Source of the DNA: Saksenaea vasiformis B4078 | Lineage: Eukaryota > Mucoromycota > Mucoromycetes > Mucorales > Saksenaeaceae | NCBI GenBank assembly: GCA_000697055.1 | Contig: JNDT01002251.1 | Coordinates: forward strand, 62,001-126,000 | Length of the DNA: 64,000 bases | Direction of reading: 5' to 3' | Shown: one piece after another, positions 48,012-58,877 of the stretch | Position numbering within the stretch: the first letter of the stretch is position 1 | Layout of the letters: the number at the start of each line of letters is the position of its first letter | The notes under the pieces: generated by a model | Told to the model about the DNA's origin: nothing | The model's database searches: none | Seen by the model: the letters and a program-made list of their open reading frames with translations, nothing else | Translations under genes and position numbers: made by a program

Positions 48012-49829
48012 TTACTGAGGCGGGATACCAAGTACCGTTAACGTATTGCCCACCATGATCAGACTACCCGTTGTCAGAACCTGGACTTTTCGATCTCCAT
48101 GATTGGCATGGTCGATAACCCATTCTACAGCGTCTTCAATCGTTGCAACCGTATGTACATTCTTTTCATTGAAGGAAGGGACAATCTTCGACCATGTCTC
48201 CACCAACATTTTCTGTGTCTCTTTGATTTCTTCCGTAGAGACCCCAACACTGGTGTTATCTATAGCAACACCCCCTTTTAGTTTTTCTCTTTTCTTACTT
48301 CTTGTCTTCACTCACCTGAAGAGAAACCACTTCGGAAGGTGATGTTCGTGGTAAATACAACATGGTCAAATGGCATGGACGCTACTGCGCCCAGAAGCCT
48401 TTGACCGTCACGGCCATGTGTACAGTTAAAGATGAGAACACGCGAAGCGGATTGGTCTGCAAGAGGAGTGAACCAATCAGCGCACACCTGCAAGCTTTCC
48501 AGGGTATGGGCTCCATCCAGGTACCACAAAACTTTCTGAGAAATGCGGTCACCATACTTTGTCTCACCAAGATCCAGTTGTTGACCACGTCCTGGCCAAC
48601 GAGCTTGTCTCAGCCCTTCGACAAACTCGGCAGGTACCGCATCTGAAGACACACTTGTGCTTTTACATCTTTCTAGCCATAATCTGCACAGAGCAATGGC
48701 CACCAAAGCGTTATATTTTTGATGTGTTCCTGCCAAACCTAGGATGCCTGTCAAAAATGCCAACATTCCCACTCCCCTTTCTTTCTTTCTCTTACCCATC
48801 TCAATGTTTCTTAATGCATCTGCTTGATCCGTATGCACGACTGTCAAGGGAGCCTAACGAAAAAAAGGAAATGAGCAAACTACTGCTTTTTTTTGTTCGG
48901 TACCTCTTTGTCTTGTGCTCTCTGCTTAATGACTGCCAAGGCCTCGGGTGCTTGATCGATCGATACGACCGGTACATGTGACTAACCCAGTTCGTTGTCG
49001 TATCTTATGATATGATCTCCCTTTTACCTTAATGATACCGGCCTTGTGCCAGGCGATCTTGTCGATCGTATCGCCAAGCACGCTCACATGATCCAAACCC
49101 AGCGCTGTGATACCGCAAACGACGGGTCGTTCGACGATGTTGGTGGAATCGTACTCTCCACCCACGCCCACTTCCATGATGGCAACGTCCACCTTTTCTT
49201 GCATAAATGTATGGAACGCTAACAGCGTGAGATAGCGGAAATAGGTAGGTTTGTCAGGATGGGTTCTCGCGTCTTTAATGTCTTTCTTTTCATCAGCTAC
49301 TGTCAATGCTTTCTGTTTCGTGTTTTCCAGTCGTTCCCAAACATCCTGTGAGTATTTTGCAAATTTCTCTTCGCTGATCGGGCGGCCATTGATTCTGATT
49401 CTTTCGCGTACGGCGACCAAATGAGGTGAAGTAAATAGGCCAGTTCGCAGTCGTGGTTTATCTCCCGTAGGGAAATGCTCCAGTATCGATTGTGTCAAAG
49501 CGCAGGTAGATCCCTTGCCTTTTGTCCCAGAAACGTGGATGATATTCAAAGCATCAAAATCTTTCGTCTGAGCAAATCACGCGGATTAAGCAAATAGCCA
49601 GGGGACATATCAAAACACGCTGCTACCTCATAACCAATCCTTCGAACATATTCTCTCATTTCTGGAAGGCTAAAGTCATTCATTCTTGGACCAGCCTTGC
49701 GTAGTTGCTGGAGAATCGATGCATTGGTTTGCAATGAGTTGAGTTTTTCAACAGCTTCCTAATGGGGACATGAGTCTCTTTCGCATGAGCAGCGTGACGA
49801 TGGCACTATACCTTGTATGTAAACGTCAT
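48012..49829 (-). CDS. Folylpolyglutamate synthase
   Basis: Seven exons: 49829-49812, 49758-49627, 49567-49028, 48981-48904, 48853-48796, 48747-48316 and 48259-48012 (introns 46-59 nt; 501 aa). It begins MTFTYKEAVEKLNSLQTNAS. The P-loop reads NIIHVSGTKGKGSTCA, followed by FTSPHLVAVRERIRINGRPI, VDVAIMEVGVGGEYDSTN and ALGLDHVSVLGDTIDKIAWHKAGIIK. The C-domain has WYLDGAHTLESLQVCADWF and VLTTGSLIMVGNTLTVLG. The enzyme adds glutamates to folate using ATP, which retains folates in the cell. Intron 48748-48795 is exactly 48 nt with no stop, so skipping its removal would insert 16 residues; the family ending of that loop (MGILGLAGTHQ) supports splicing it. There is no long mitochondrial leader in this start. 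Confidence 0.93.
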
Positions 49830-52635
49830 GGTGGAGTAATGACGAGGGTATGCTAACAATCTCGGCCTTAGTAACAAGAAAGTCATAAACTTATAGGTCC
49901 CAACACACGCCAAGCGGCGATTTCGGAGGGTGTGTCACAAAGCGATCTTGCAATGACAAGAAGCTATTGAACCCCGCCTACTGATGCCAAGCCACATACT
50001 CGCCGTAAATCTCAACTATCGCGAACCGCCAAGGATACGTACTACAATCCATATCACGACAGAAAGACGCTACCGTTGCTTGCTGAGATGTAATGTCCCC
50101 GTTTTTGGTATGAAACGATGAACAGTTTGATTTTGATGCCGATTGCTTTATCCCATTTTCAAATTCCGAAGGAGGAATGTAGATGTCGCATTTGATTCGT
50201 CGATTTGATCTGTCGCAATGCTGATGATCAACCTGCTCGTTAACGCATGTCCTGTTTGTGTACACATGGTCAGTCAACTATTCTTTAGCAGTTCTTTATC
50301 AAAATAACTTTTATATCATTTACAATGACCATGGTTTTACGGTATGACTTCCGTTTCTGACGCGATTGAGCAATATTTTGCTTGACTATGAGATGATGTT
50401 AGTTAGACATGGCCATAAACCATATCTCGTTACACAAACGCTGTATTGAACATTGACTTTCATATTTTATTCTTGATGCACAAGTATCTTCTTCTAAACA
50501 CTTTTGTATGGGGGTTAAGCCCAAGCGATTTCAAATTCTACTACTGGCTTTAACTTTTCCGAAGAGCGCCTTGAACAGTTGCTTGAAAGAAGAGAAATTG
50601 GAAGGCGGAAGCGTCGGGATACAGAAGAATACCATTAAGCTAAAGTGCCAGAAAGCTTTCGTACGGACAGTAGCGAACAGTTGAATGAGTGTCTATCGAA
50701 AGTCATCAATAAAGTGTAATACTTCAGATGTAATGAGAAAGTTCCTGAGTCAACTGGCTATAGTTGGCATAATTTGTAGCTGATGGTACAAAAGTGCCTT
50801 TTAAGAAATGCGATGAGAAAGTGATGTGTCTATTTATCACATTGACGGTTGAAACGTTGTTATAAGATGTCCCTCTTTTGCGATGCGAAGCGGACTCGCT
50901 CCTTAAACAGTGAAATAGTATTCACATAGGTTATATCCTTTATAACCTTTACCGTGCTATATCATGCAATGGATGAAGGTTATCGTGGAACCCATACGGT
51001 CGCTGCCGTATTCAAGGCACGTATGTCCTATTCACGAGATTGATCCGAGAAATAATAAAGGGCGTGATTCTTCTCAGAATGATAGCGACGCGTAGACTAG
51101 TTTACTTTTCCGTCGTAGATAGGAGTCTGCAGAAAATCCGAGATTACTATATCGCAGCTGCGGATCCGTAAGCTATCCGATAATGCGATGCAGGTTTCCC
51201 CCGGTGAACCCTGACGTCAGATCATAGGATGGATCTGCGCTAGAGGATGAGAGCCTCGATGTAGGGGAGATTACCTACGTCAACGGTCATAGATATTTAT
51301 CCCGCAATAGCTGCATTCGCTAACATCAATAAATCAGTGAACAGCCGTGAATTAGGTGTTATGCGCAGGCTCACGATCCAAAACAGCATATACCGCCAAG
51401 GTATTGCTTTGTGATCTATGTTTATTAACTGATTCTAGAGCGTGGACCAGTATCCTCCCGTACAACAAGGAGCAAGTTAAAATCATAGTGCTACGCACAT
51501 ATGCTTGGCTGCAGGGCGCTCTAAACGCAGTGACTTATCGCATTACCACCCGTCATGTAGTTGTATCAAAGTGAACTCATTTGTTCGTCATAGCATCGGC
51601 TATCAGACGTACCGATTACATTGTAGCCATAAGGCGTCGACGTGGAGAATGGATGAACAGATCCATTAACAAGGAGTAATTTTTATGCAAATACAACTCT
51701 AATACTCTCAATTGTTCTGAGATCGCTACGAACGCTCGCTGAGATCTGGTATCCTACTTGCAAAGCGATAGACGATTAGGTTCAAAATCCGCCATGCTCT
51801 CGTGATAGTCTTAGATCGTAAGAATGCTTAACTGACCTCTTGCTACGCATTAGAAGTATGTCTCTTTGGGTAAATAAGAATATTCCAAGACCTATGAGCT
51901 GACCAAGCATGATTGCGACTTTAATTTTTTTGTTCGATAAGCTCTTTCCGGGATCTCACCGGAGATTAAAAATTCTCGTATCATGGGCCTTTGTACACAG
52001 ATACATCGTTGTGTACGCTGGTGTATGTAAGAAATCACACTCTCATAGTAAAGCACAATGACATTCTAACGTAGAACTGTCTCTATCCTGAGAGAAGAAG
52101 ACAAAATAGAGGACATGATTTTTTGACATGTCAGCCTTGTCCTACTTACTGGTAGAGGAGGAAGTGTACGGATGGACAATTGCAGTAATGATATCATCTT
52201 GTGTACCTTTGCCAATGTCTTCGGATTTTGACAGAGATGACAATGAGTACGGAAACAATTCCGAAAAAGAAAAAAACAGGGTTTGCGAATGGTCTCCGAA
52301 AGCTACGCGGATCCGATTGGTTCGCGTTACCCAAGTGCCACTGTGGCGAGAACATCTTGGCTTTTTAGTCAATGTGCACACACACACAAAATCGCTGTCT
52401 CTCAAGTGGCGCTTTGCCTTTTTACGGCAATTGATTGCCTTCCTTTGTTACACACTCCCTGACTTTTTGTTCTTTGTCTCTTTGCATTTTCTATCTTCCA
52501 CTAGTGTTGTTTACTGCTCAGCGTTCTTGGTGAAAATCGTACAATGCACTTTATGATTTCATTGGCCTGCTAGCGTCTTGTCACTTGTCTTCGTGACAAT
52601 ATACTCCTTGGCATCCTGTCGCGATTCAGTGTATA
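49830..52635. other. Gene-poor region, about 2.8 kb
   Basis: No gene could be supported. A plus-strand fragment near 50540-50640 reads FSEERLEQLLERREIGRRKR before a stop and looks like eroded coding sequence. The open stretch 52128-52556 (+, 142 aa) overlaps the upstream region of the next gene and has mixed, non-coding-like composition. Confidence 0.45.
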
Positions 52636-52640
52636 TATAC
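52631..52640 (+). promoter_or_regulatory. TATA box of WWE-like paralogue 4
   Basis: GTATATATAC about 95 bases before the ATG at 52732. It is followed by an A/C-rich leader with AACAACAAAACAATCAAGAA-type sequence typical of strongly expressed fungal genes. Confidence 0.65.
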
Positions 52641-52731
52641 GTGGAAGACGTTCCGCCAATTCGACTGCATTCAATACAAATCAATCAACACGTCTTCATC
52701 ACAACAACAAAACAATCAAGAACCTGAAAAA

Positions 52732-52947
52732 ATGATCGCTGAATGGGTATACTCCGCTGGTTCCTGCTGGATCGCCTTTGACCGCACCACTCAAGAAAAG
52801 ATTGAAAAGCTCTGGTTCAATGGATCCGACGGTTGGATCGTCAGCCCCTCCTTTGGCAACAACCAGGTCCACATTGACATGTCTCAATTGCTCTTGACAA
52901 GCGACAGCGGCTCCGAGCACTTTATCATGCGAAGGATCCAAAATTAA
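52732..52947 (+). CDS. Small WWE-like single-domain protein, paralogue 4
   Basis: Intronless, 71 aa. It starts MIAEWVYSAGSCWIAFDRTT, then QEKIEKLWFNGSDGWIVSPS, FGNNQVHIDMSQLLL and a late MRRI. It is the most diverged in the C-terminal strand but keeps every shared position of the family except the aromatic before the last Arg pair. Codons are the most biased of the four (ATC, GCC, GGT, AAG, CTC), which with its TATA box and A/C-rich leader points to high expression. An AATAAA lies about 170 bases after the stop. Function unknown. Confidence 0.78.
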   Translation: MIAEWVYSAGSCWIAFDRTTQEKIEKLWFNGSDGWIVSPSFGNNQVHIDMSQLLLTSDSGSEHFIMRRIQN

Positions 52948-53399
52948 CGCACAGACTCTCACGTGCTACGTTGACATCATCTTTATGCCCTTTACATTTC
53001 ACATAAAACCTTAGATTCCCATTTCCCATTCATGAACCTTTTTTTTTTCTTCAACAATATGCCCCTATGTTCCCTATGTCTATCCTTTTTAACCGTGGTT
53101 GATGAACTATGACAAAGCAATAAACACTATGCACAATTTTTCTTTTTTTTTTTTTACGCACTGACAAAATGGGTATCTTTATATATATATATATATATAT
53201 TCGTAAATTTGTTCGTAGTACGATGGTAGGTCACACTACATCTAACGTTTTACAATATAGCAGAAAGAAAAAAAAAAGGGGGAAAGGGAAAATGTGACAA
53301 AGCGTAAGTGTATATTAACAAAATCACATAAACGTAAGAAACAGAAAAGGAGAAGAAGGAGATAGCAAGGGATGAAGATGTTATGTTCTATCGCTGTGA
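52948..53399. other. Convergent 3' region with TA microsatellite
   Basis: Between WWE-like paralogue 4 (+) and the Gid4 stop (-). It contains CAATAAACA at about 53119-53127 (likely poly(A) signal) and a TA run at 53180-53200. No gene. Confidence 0.5.
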
Positions 53400-54403
53400 T
53401 CAACGAAATTCAAAGCTTCCGAAACAGCGGTTCTCTACGTGCTCTAGCACCAATTCCTGGTACCTAAGGATTCTTTGTTTAGTGATGGATTTCGTTATAC
53501 GTTGCTTTCATTTACCATTGTGTATGATGGCGAAAGAAGTAGAAGCCATTGATTTTGTTCGTCGATCGCTGATAACATATATAGTAAAAACCAGCAAAAC
53601 TTGCGCCATCAATGGTTTGCACTCGATGATCCGGCACTAAGAACTTTTCTTTCCATCGCATATAAACAAAGTCACTTTCGACCGGATCATAGACGAAGCC
53701 ATCCTGGTTAAAAATGGATATATAGGGTTCAAAAGACGGAAATTGTCTCTGGAAGGCAGAAAAAGTTGAGTTGTTTTGAACAGGTAGTATAATTTAGAGG
53801 ATTATTACCCAATGTAAGACATCAATTGAATGTTGTGCTTGCCATTTGCGGGTGAGAAAGGAATATTTTGGACCGATAATTTCACCTTCAAAATAGGTCT
53901 ATTGATTGGTTGGAGGGTGAGTTTGCAACAAGTGGGAATTGTGTTACCGTAAGCTCGGGGAACTCTTCAGTCAAACCTGAAATGTTTAGATAACCACCCA
54001 TCATACTCTCATTAAGATCAAGATACTAATTGAAAGAAAAAGAGTTCAATCAATAAATCCAATCAGATGGATTCTTCTTTACCTGGATATCAACGGTCAC
54101 TTCATAACTTTTGTTTCCACATTTTTGTATGCCCTGGAACTTGGATCCAGCGTAAAGTGAACCCAACCGAGAGTTTCGCAAACGTCGATCAGATAAGTCT
54201 ACCCAACGTTCGTCTTCTGCACGACTGGTCAATAAGGGCAAGTGTTTCTTTTTTTTCGAAGCAAGACTAGGTCGGTTTGGTTTTTGAACAGATTTCGACT
54301 TGCATCGTACGATATGCTTAGGATGAACACACATGCAGTTGGAATCATCGCAATGTGGACAAGACGTAGGTACAGAATGAGTTTGTGTAGATGGAATCGG
54401 CAT
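53400..54403 (-). CDS. GID4: Gid4/Vid24-type substrate receptor of the GID/CTLH ubiquitin ligase
   Basis: Five exons: 54403-54083, 54025-53948, 53898-53809, 53748-53516 and 53463-53400 (introns 49-60 nt; 261 aa). After an N-terminal Cys/His-rich and basic region, the Gid4 beta-barrel begins with [20 protein letters not shown]. It continues with [68 protein letters not shown] and [13 protein letters not shown]. It ends WYQ...GSFEFR, the usual Gid4 terminus, which is supplied by the last 64-nt exon. In yeast Gid4 recognises N-terminal Pro degrons of gluconeogenic enzymes. All five exons join in consistent phase. Confidence 0.95.
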
Positions 54404-55081
54404 GATGTTAATGAGAAGAAGAAGTAAAAAATTTTTAGCTGATAAAAAAAAGTGCTCTTATTTTGTAATGAATTTTGTGGTGTCAATTCAAAAAACTGAA
54501 ATTCTGTCAGAATAATATGCTTTTTGAAACCCCAAAACCCGTTATATACCTTTGACTAGTGGAATGTTCGAAAGAACTCACTTTGAAATCTACATTTCTG
54601 TTCTTACTTCCCCCTTTTCGTTATGCTCTTTCATTTACTGTTTACACTGGTGCATTTTATCCCACTTGCTCCAATCCATTTCTGGTTATACATGCTCCTT
54701 GTTTCACACAATGTGATTGTTTGTTATCCACTTACGAGCATTTGTTTATCTTTTTTTTTTCCTTCTTACGTCGTACAAAAGGTCAATGTGCCCAATCACT
54801 GCTGCCCATACATCACCAAAAACATACAATGCACTTAATTGCGTGCTAAGATTAGTCGATTGCACGTTGCATTTGCATCAATAATCTAAATCAGAATGAT
54901 TTTGTGGAGAAAAATTCATCATCCATGTGCGATTGTTTGGCTAATGCTAAAGCTGCTATTCAAAATGAGAATCACGAGACAAACTGTAAGCCCAATACCA
55001 AATTCTTACCGATGAACCTTCCGCGCTGAAATGCATAAACATGTGTGAGAATGTGACTTTTTTATCCTTTTTTTGACGACG
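54404..55081. other. Divergent region upstream of Gid4 and CENP-S genes
   Basis: About 680 bases. A plus-strand stretch ending at 55036 (CDCLANAKAAIQNENHETNC...) is open for some 55 codons behind a possible TTAG acceptor near 54857, so an unassigned last exon is possible. No partner exon was found. Confidence 0.35.
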
Positions 55082-55666
55082 ATGGACGAACAGGTTAAGA
55101 TGATCGCCCCACTAGCTGCATATGTCTTATTACTACTCTATAGCCATTAAGAACTGCGGTTTGGTATATCGTAAACCAGATTGCTCAGAAAGAAGGTGCG
55201 GATAGGACCAAGCAATTTCTATTTCTTATACTATTATAGCCGATTCACTTGACAAAACGATCTCCAAAGGATGTGTAGCGTCCTTGGCTGATGTCGTCTA
55301 CCAACAAATAGGTACATGTCGTGTTCATTCACTCATAGACTCAATTCACTTTTGCATAGAAACCATGGCACTAGATCTCGAAGCATTTGCCCAGTAATTA
55401 TCTTCCCCTGATTCAAACCTTTTTTTTTTCTCATACTGTGTAGGCATGGCAAACGATCAGCCATCTCCATGGAAGATGTCAAGGTAACATGAGGACAAAG
55501 CCTTCATCTGTTCTTACGTTTTCCCTTCTCCTAGTTATGTGCTCGAAGAAATGATCAGCTGGTAATAACTGTGATGCCGTAATGAGAAAGCACTGAACCT
55601 TTCTAGTCCCAACTCCTTTCTGAAGCTGCCACACGCATCGCTTCAAAGACACAAAAGAAAAAATAA
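55082..55666 (+). CDS. CENP-S / MHF1 histone-fold protein
   Basis: Seven small exons: 55082-55093, 55144-55195, 55240-55311, 55360-55393, 55444-55483, 55535-55561 and 55607-55666 (introns 44-51 nt), giving 98 aa. It starts MDEQPLRTAVWYIVNQIAQK. The histone-fold core reads SLADVVYQQIETMALDLEAF and then AQHGKRSAISMEDVKLCARR. It ends with a basic SKTQKKK tail. This matches CENP-S/MHF1, which pairs with CENP-X/MHF2 at kinetochores and with the FANCM/Mph1 helicase at stalled forks. Every junction has GT...AG and consistent phase, and no other reading would keep the histone fold. Because no exon exceeds 72 nt, ordinary ORF scanning misses it. It ends 30 bases from the stop of the opposite-strand gene. 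Confidence 0.87.
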
Positions 55667-55696
55667 ACCATACTCAAAGAAAAAAAACCTTTCTTT

Positions 55697-56227
55697 TTAT
55701 CGTTCTTTCACAAGACTTGATTCGCTACCTGGAGGTAGATGAATCTGTGTCGTCATATCATTCTTCAGTATGTCTGCATGTGTGCATTTCACTTCTGCAT
55801 TTGGATCACCCACTCCTGGAAACAAGCTCGTTACTGCTTCCACTAAAGGTGATATTGCTCGTTCGGTTTCGTGACTTGTTGATGGCCATTGTGGTGGAGG
55901 AGCGGAGGCGGCACGGGGACGGTCCTCTACTTCTTGTGAACTTCTTCGATGTTTTGCTTTTCTCTCGCGTGCTTCATGGACGGCGTCCTTGACAAAGCCA
56001 GCAACATCTTTTACATAACCGACCACACCAAGCTTTTCCGGTGACAGGCTATGCTGTGACATATGACGTTGGTCGTCTTCCATATTTTGTGGTCGAATCT
56101 TGTGGGTTTGTCCAAATGGACGCTGTTGCGGTGCCAATGCCATGTCCATGCTAATATGCTCAGGAAACATCGTGTCTTCCTCCTCCTCGTCACGATCTAT
56201 CTTAGCCATAGGTTCTGCTGGTTGCAT
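55697..56227 (-). CDS. Hypothetical acidic/basic low-complexity protein, 176 aa
   Basis: Single exon. It opens MQPAEPMAKIDRDEEEEDTM, has a short helical patch (LGVVGYVKDVAGFVKDAVHE) followed by a basic ARERKAKHRR stretch, a proline-rich linker and the end DMTTQIHLPPGSESSLVKER. The middle amphipathic helix is the only ordered-looking part. No known domain was recognised. Codon use is consistent with coding and the frame has no break. It is convergent with the CENP-S gene, stop to stop, and its promoter faces the unassigned region at 56.3 kb. Confidence 0.55.
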   Translation of the reverse strand: MQPAEPMAKIDRDEEEEDTMFPEHISMDMALAPQQRPFGQTHKIRPQNMEDDQRHMSQHSLSPEKLGVVGYVKDVAGFVKDAVHEARERKAKHRRSSQEVEDRPRAASAPPPQWPSTSHETERAISPLVEAVTSLFPGVGDPNAEVKCTHADILKNDMTTQIHLPPGSESSLVKER

Positions 56228-57347
56228 CGGGAATAGTAATTATAATAAAAGAAAGAAGCTTTTTCAATTTTTTTTTTTTTTCGCATGGCGTGTGCGTGAA
56301 TGTGTCTTTTTTATCTGACACACCATTGAAATGCTCACGGTCACAAATGGAACATCACCAGATGAATTGGGAGCTGAACAAATGCTGGAATCGCATGATT
56401 TGAAGGCGGTGTTTGGTAAGTCGATGATGACAGGCTTAAAAAATTCATGCTTCACCTATCATTGGAAGCATGTGCCCTGTCCACACAATTTTTCAAAGAG
56501 GCGGGTCATCCCACAAAAAAGAAAAAAAAAAAAGGCAGAAAGTGAAAAATCCTAATCACGTCCAGGCACGACACACCTGACACAAATTGAATTACACATA
56601 AACGAAAAATGGCCGGCTATTTACTAAAGTCCATAAAGATCCATTGTTTTTCTTTTACGTCGTGTGAACCAGTAGGACCACTTGGTGACTCCGATGGTCT
56701 TGAACTGTTCCCGTTTTTACGGGTCTCTGTCGGACCAGCGTACTACGAAAAACCGTCGTACAGCTCAGCCTTCTATCGAATGGGCTTTCACCTCGGCTTC
56801 ACGACTAAAAGCGGGGTTACAAATGAGATGATCATGGGTACCTGCGATCATGTAAACCTTGCCCAGCCTTCTCTTTACCGTGAACCGCGAGATGGAAGTG
56901 TGTGTCCATCCATCATCTACCTCACTAAAAAAGGTGCGTGTGTGATTTATGCAAAAAGTTGTTACTAATCCAATGGATGACCCGTTGATCTCATTTCCTC
57001 TACGCAAAGACCTATCTTATGTGCGGTAAACATGTTATACTGAATGTGAAAAACTTGAACCTTATAGAATTTCTGTAGTTCCTCATTATGCAGATACGAA
57101 AAGAAAAGAAAAAAAACAAAGAATGATGCGCATAGCTCAGCAGTGCTGACCTTCCTGCCCTGAATTGCAGTGTATGGAAAGCTGGAGGAAAATTATACTT
57201 TTTGTACATGCATTTTATGCAATGTTTCGTTTTGTTTGTTTTGAATGAATTTGCATTAAGATACAGGAAAAGATTTATGGCAGAAAGATGAAATGGAGAA
57301 TCGGATAATACTTGATACACAGGTGATTATTATAAAAATTCAAGAAA
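56228..57347. other. Region with two unassigned plus-strand open stretches
   Basis: A 74-codon stretch at 56331-56555 begins MLTVTNGTSPDELGAEQMLE and contains a good donor (G|GTAAGT at about 56416), so it could be a first exon. A 119-codon stretch at 56609-56968 starts MAGYLLKSIK. Neither has a recognised motif, and no splice joining them was convincing. The last 300 bases are the 3' side of the chitin deacetylase gene. Confidence 0.35.
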
Positions 57348-58877
57348 TTAAGCGAGGAAGGCGGCGGCAGCAGCAGCAAGAGCCAAACCGGCACCAGTAG
57401 CAGTCAGGCGACCACCAGCGTTCTGGGGCTTGTTCTCTCCAGATTGCTGGGCGGCATTGGAAGCATCGGAAGCACCGTTGGCAGATCCGTTGGCAGATCC
57501 GTTGGCGGATCCGTTGGAAGAGCCATTGGGAGTGGTCTGAGCGGAACCGGTGGTGGTGCTCTTAGCAGCAGGAGTGGTGGTGGTAGCGGCAGCGGTAGTG
57601 GTAGCAGCGGCGGTAGTGGCGTTAGCGTTGTTGTTAGCACCATTGCCTTCCTTGTACGACTGCTGGCCAGTACATTGGCCGACAGTAGTCACCTTGTAAG
57701 CACCTTGGAGCTTGGGCAACACACGGATAGCAGCATCAACGGTAACCTTGTAAAGATCGTGCTCGAGAGAGATACCACCGACCTTGGCATTCTTAGCTTC
57801 ATCGACCCAGGCGGTGACGTTGCTGTCAATCCATTGGGGCTTGAAGGACTTATCTTCACCAGCCTAAAAAAGAAAGAGTTGGTTAATAGGCTGGTATTTT
57901 TTAGCCGAACGGGTAAACATACCTTCCAGTCATCGGTATCGTGGTTCCAAATGACAGCTGAAATAGAAAAGAAAAAGTGATTAGTAAAATGTTGATGACA
58001 AAGGACAATGCTTACGAGTGAATCCGAGAGCCTTAGCAACGTCACGGACACGGTCATCGATATCACCATAGGGCTATACACAATTCTAATGTTAGCGCAT
58101 GTAAAAAGATAACCGCGCCCCTGTATTTTATTTTCCGAAGAAAGAAAAACACAGAGGTTAGAGAGCGATTGTGTATCTTGACTTACAGGTCTGAAGAATC
58201 TGGGAGAGACACCGGTGACTTCCTTGATGGCGAGTTCGTTCCACTTGAGTTCGGCAACGAGCTGCTCGTTGGTCAAGGTGGTCATGTAAGAGTGAGACCT
58301 AGAATACATTTACATTTAGAAACACGTACAATAAAAAAAAAAAGAGAGAAAATAGCTTATTTACCATGTGTGCATGGCCAATTCGTGACCAGCCTTGTAG
58401 GCACGGGTGGTAAGGTCAGGGTAACGGACGACCTGGCCACCGATCATGAAGAGGGTAGCCTTTTGCTGGGTCTTATCAAGGAAGTCATACAAGGCTGGGC
58501 TGAATTCGGTGGGACCATCGTCGTAGGTGATACCCCATTGGCCCTTGGGGCAAGCAACGATATCGGTATCGCGAACACAACCGGTCCAGGTCCAGTCGCA
58601 GTAGGGGTCAGCATCACCCTTCTGTTGTGGGCCTAAGAAATCAGGTAAATTAGAATCGCAAAAAGACAATGCTTCATGTGAATTTACCATCATAGCCATT
58701 GGCCTTGAGAACAGGGGCCTTTGTAATGTTGGCGTTCTTAATCAATTCCATCCATTCGGGCTTAGGCTTAGGAACACTGCCGGGATCAGGATAAGTCTCC
58801 TTGAATTGGAACTTTTCTGACTGAGCATTGACGGCGGAAAGGGCGACGGCAGCAAGAACAAAAAGCTTGGGCAACAT
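57348..58877 (-). CDS. Chitin deacetylase, secreted, probably GPI-anchored
   Basis: Six exons: 58877-58688, 58632-58365, 58298-58187, 58073-58016, 57957-57923 and 57863-57348 (introns 55-113 nt; 392 aa). It begins with a signal peptide (MLPKLFVLAAVALSAVNA). The NodB domain shows all five motifs of family CE4: ITYDDGP with the metal and base aspartates, HTWSHSYMTTL with the metal histidines, RPPYGDIDDRVRD, the DTDDWK motif and LEHDLY with the catalytic histidine. It converts cell-wall chitin to chitosan, a dominant polymer of zygomycete walls. The last 110 residues are Thr/Ala/Ser/Asn/Gly-rich, with imperfect GSANGSANGSANG repeats. They end in a hydrophobic tail (ALAAAAAAFLA) that fits a GPI signal. 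Strong codon bias suggests high expression. Confidence 0.95.

Noticed and set aside
52128..52556. 142-codon plus-strand open frame
   Set aside because: Composition changes along its length, it ends in a hydrophobic Phe/Leu/Ser-rich stretch typical of T-rich non-coding DNA, and it sits in the promoter region of WWE-like paralogue 4.
57444..57980. 178-codon Gly/Ser-rich plus-strand frame opposite the chitin deacetylase tail
   Set aside because: It is the antisense reading of the Thr/Ser/Asn/Gly-rich GPI tail and continues across a real intron.
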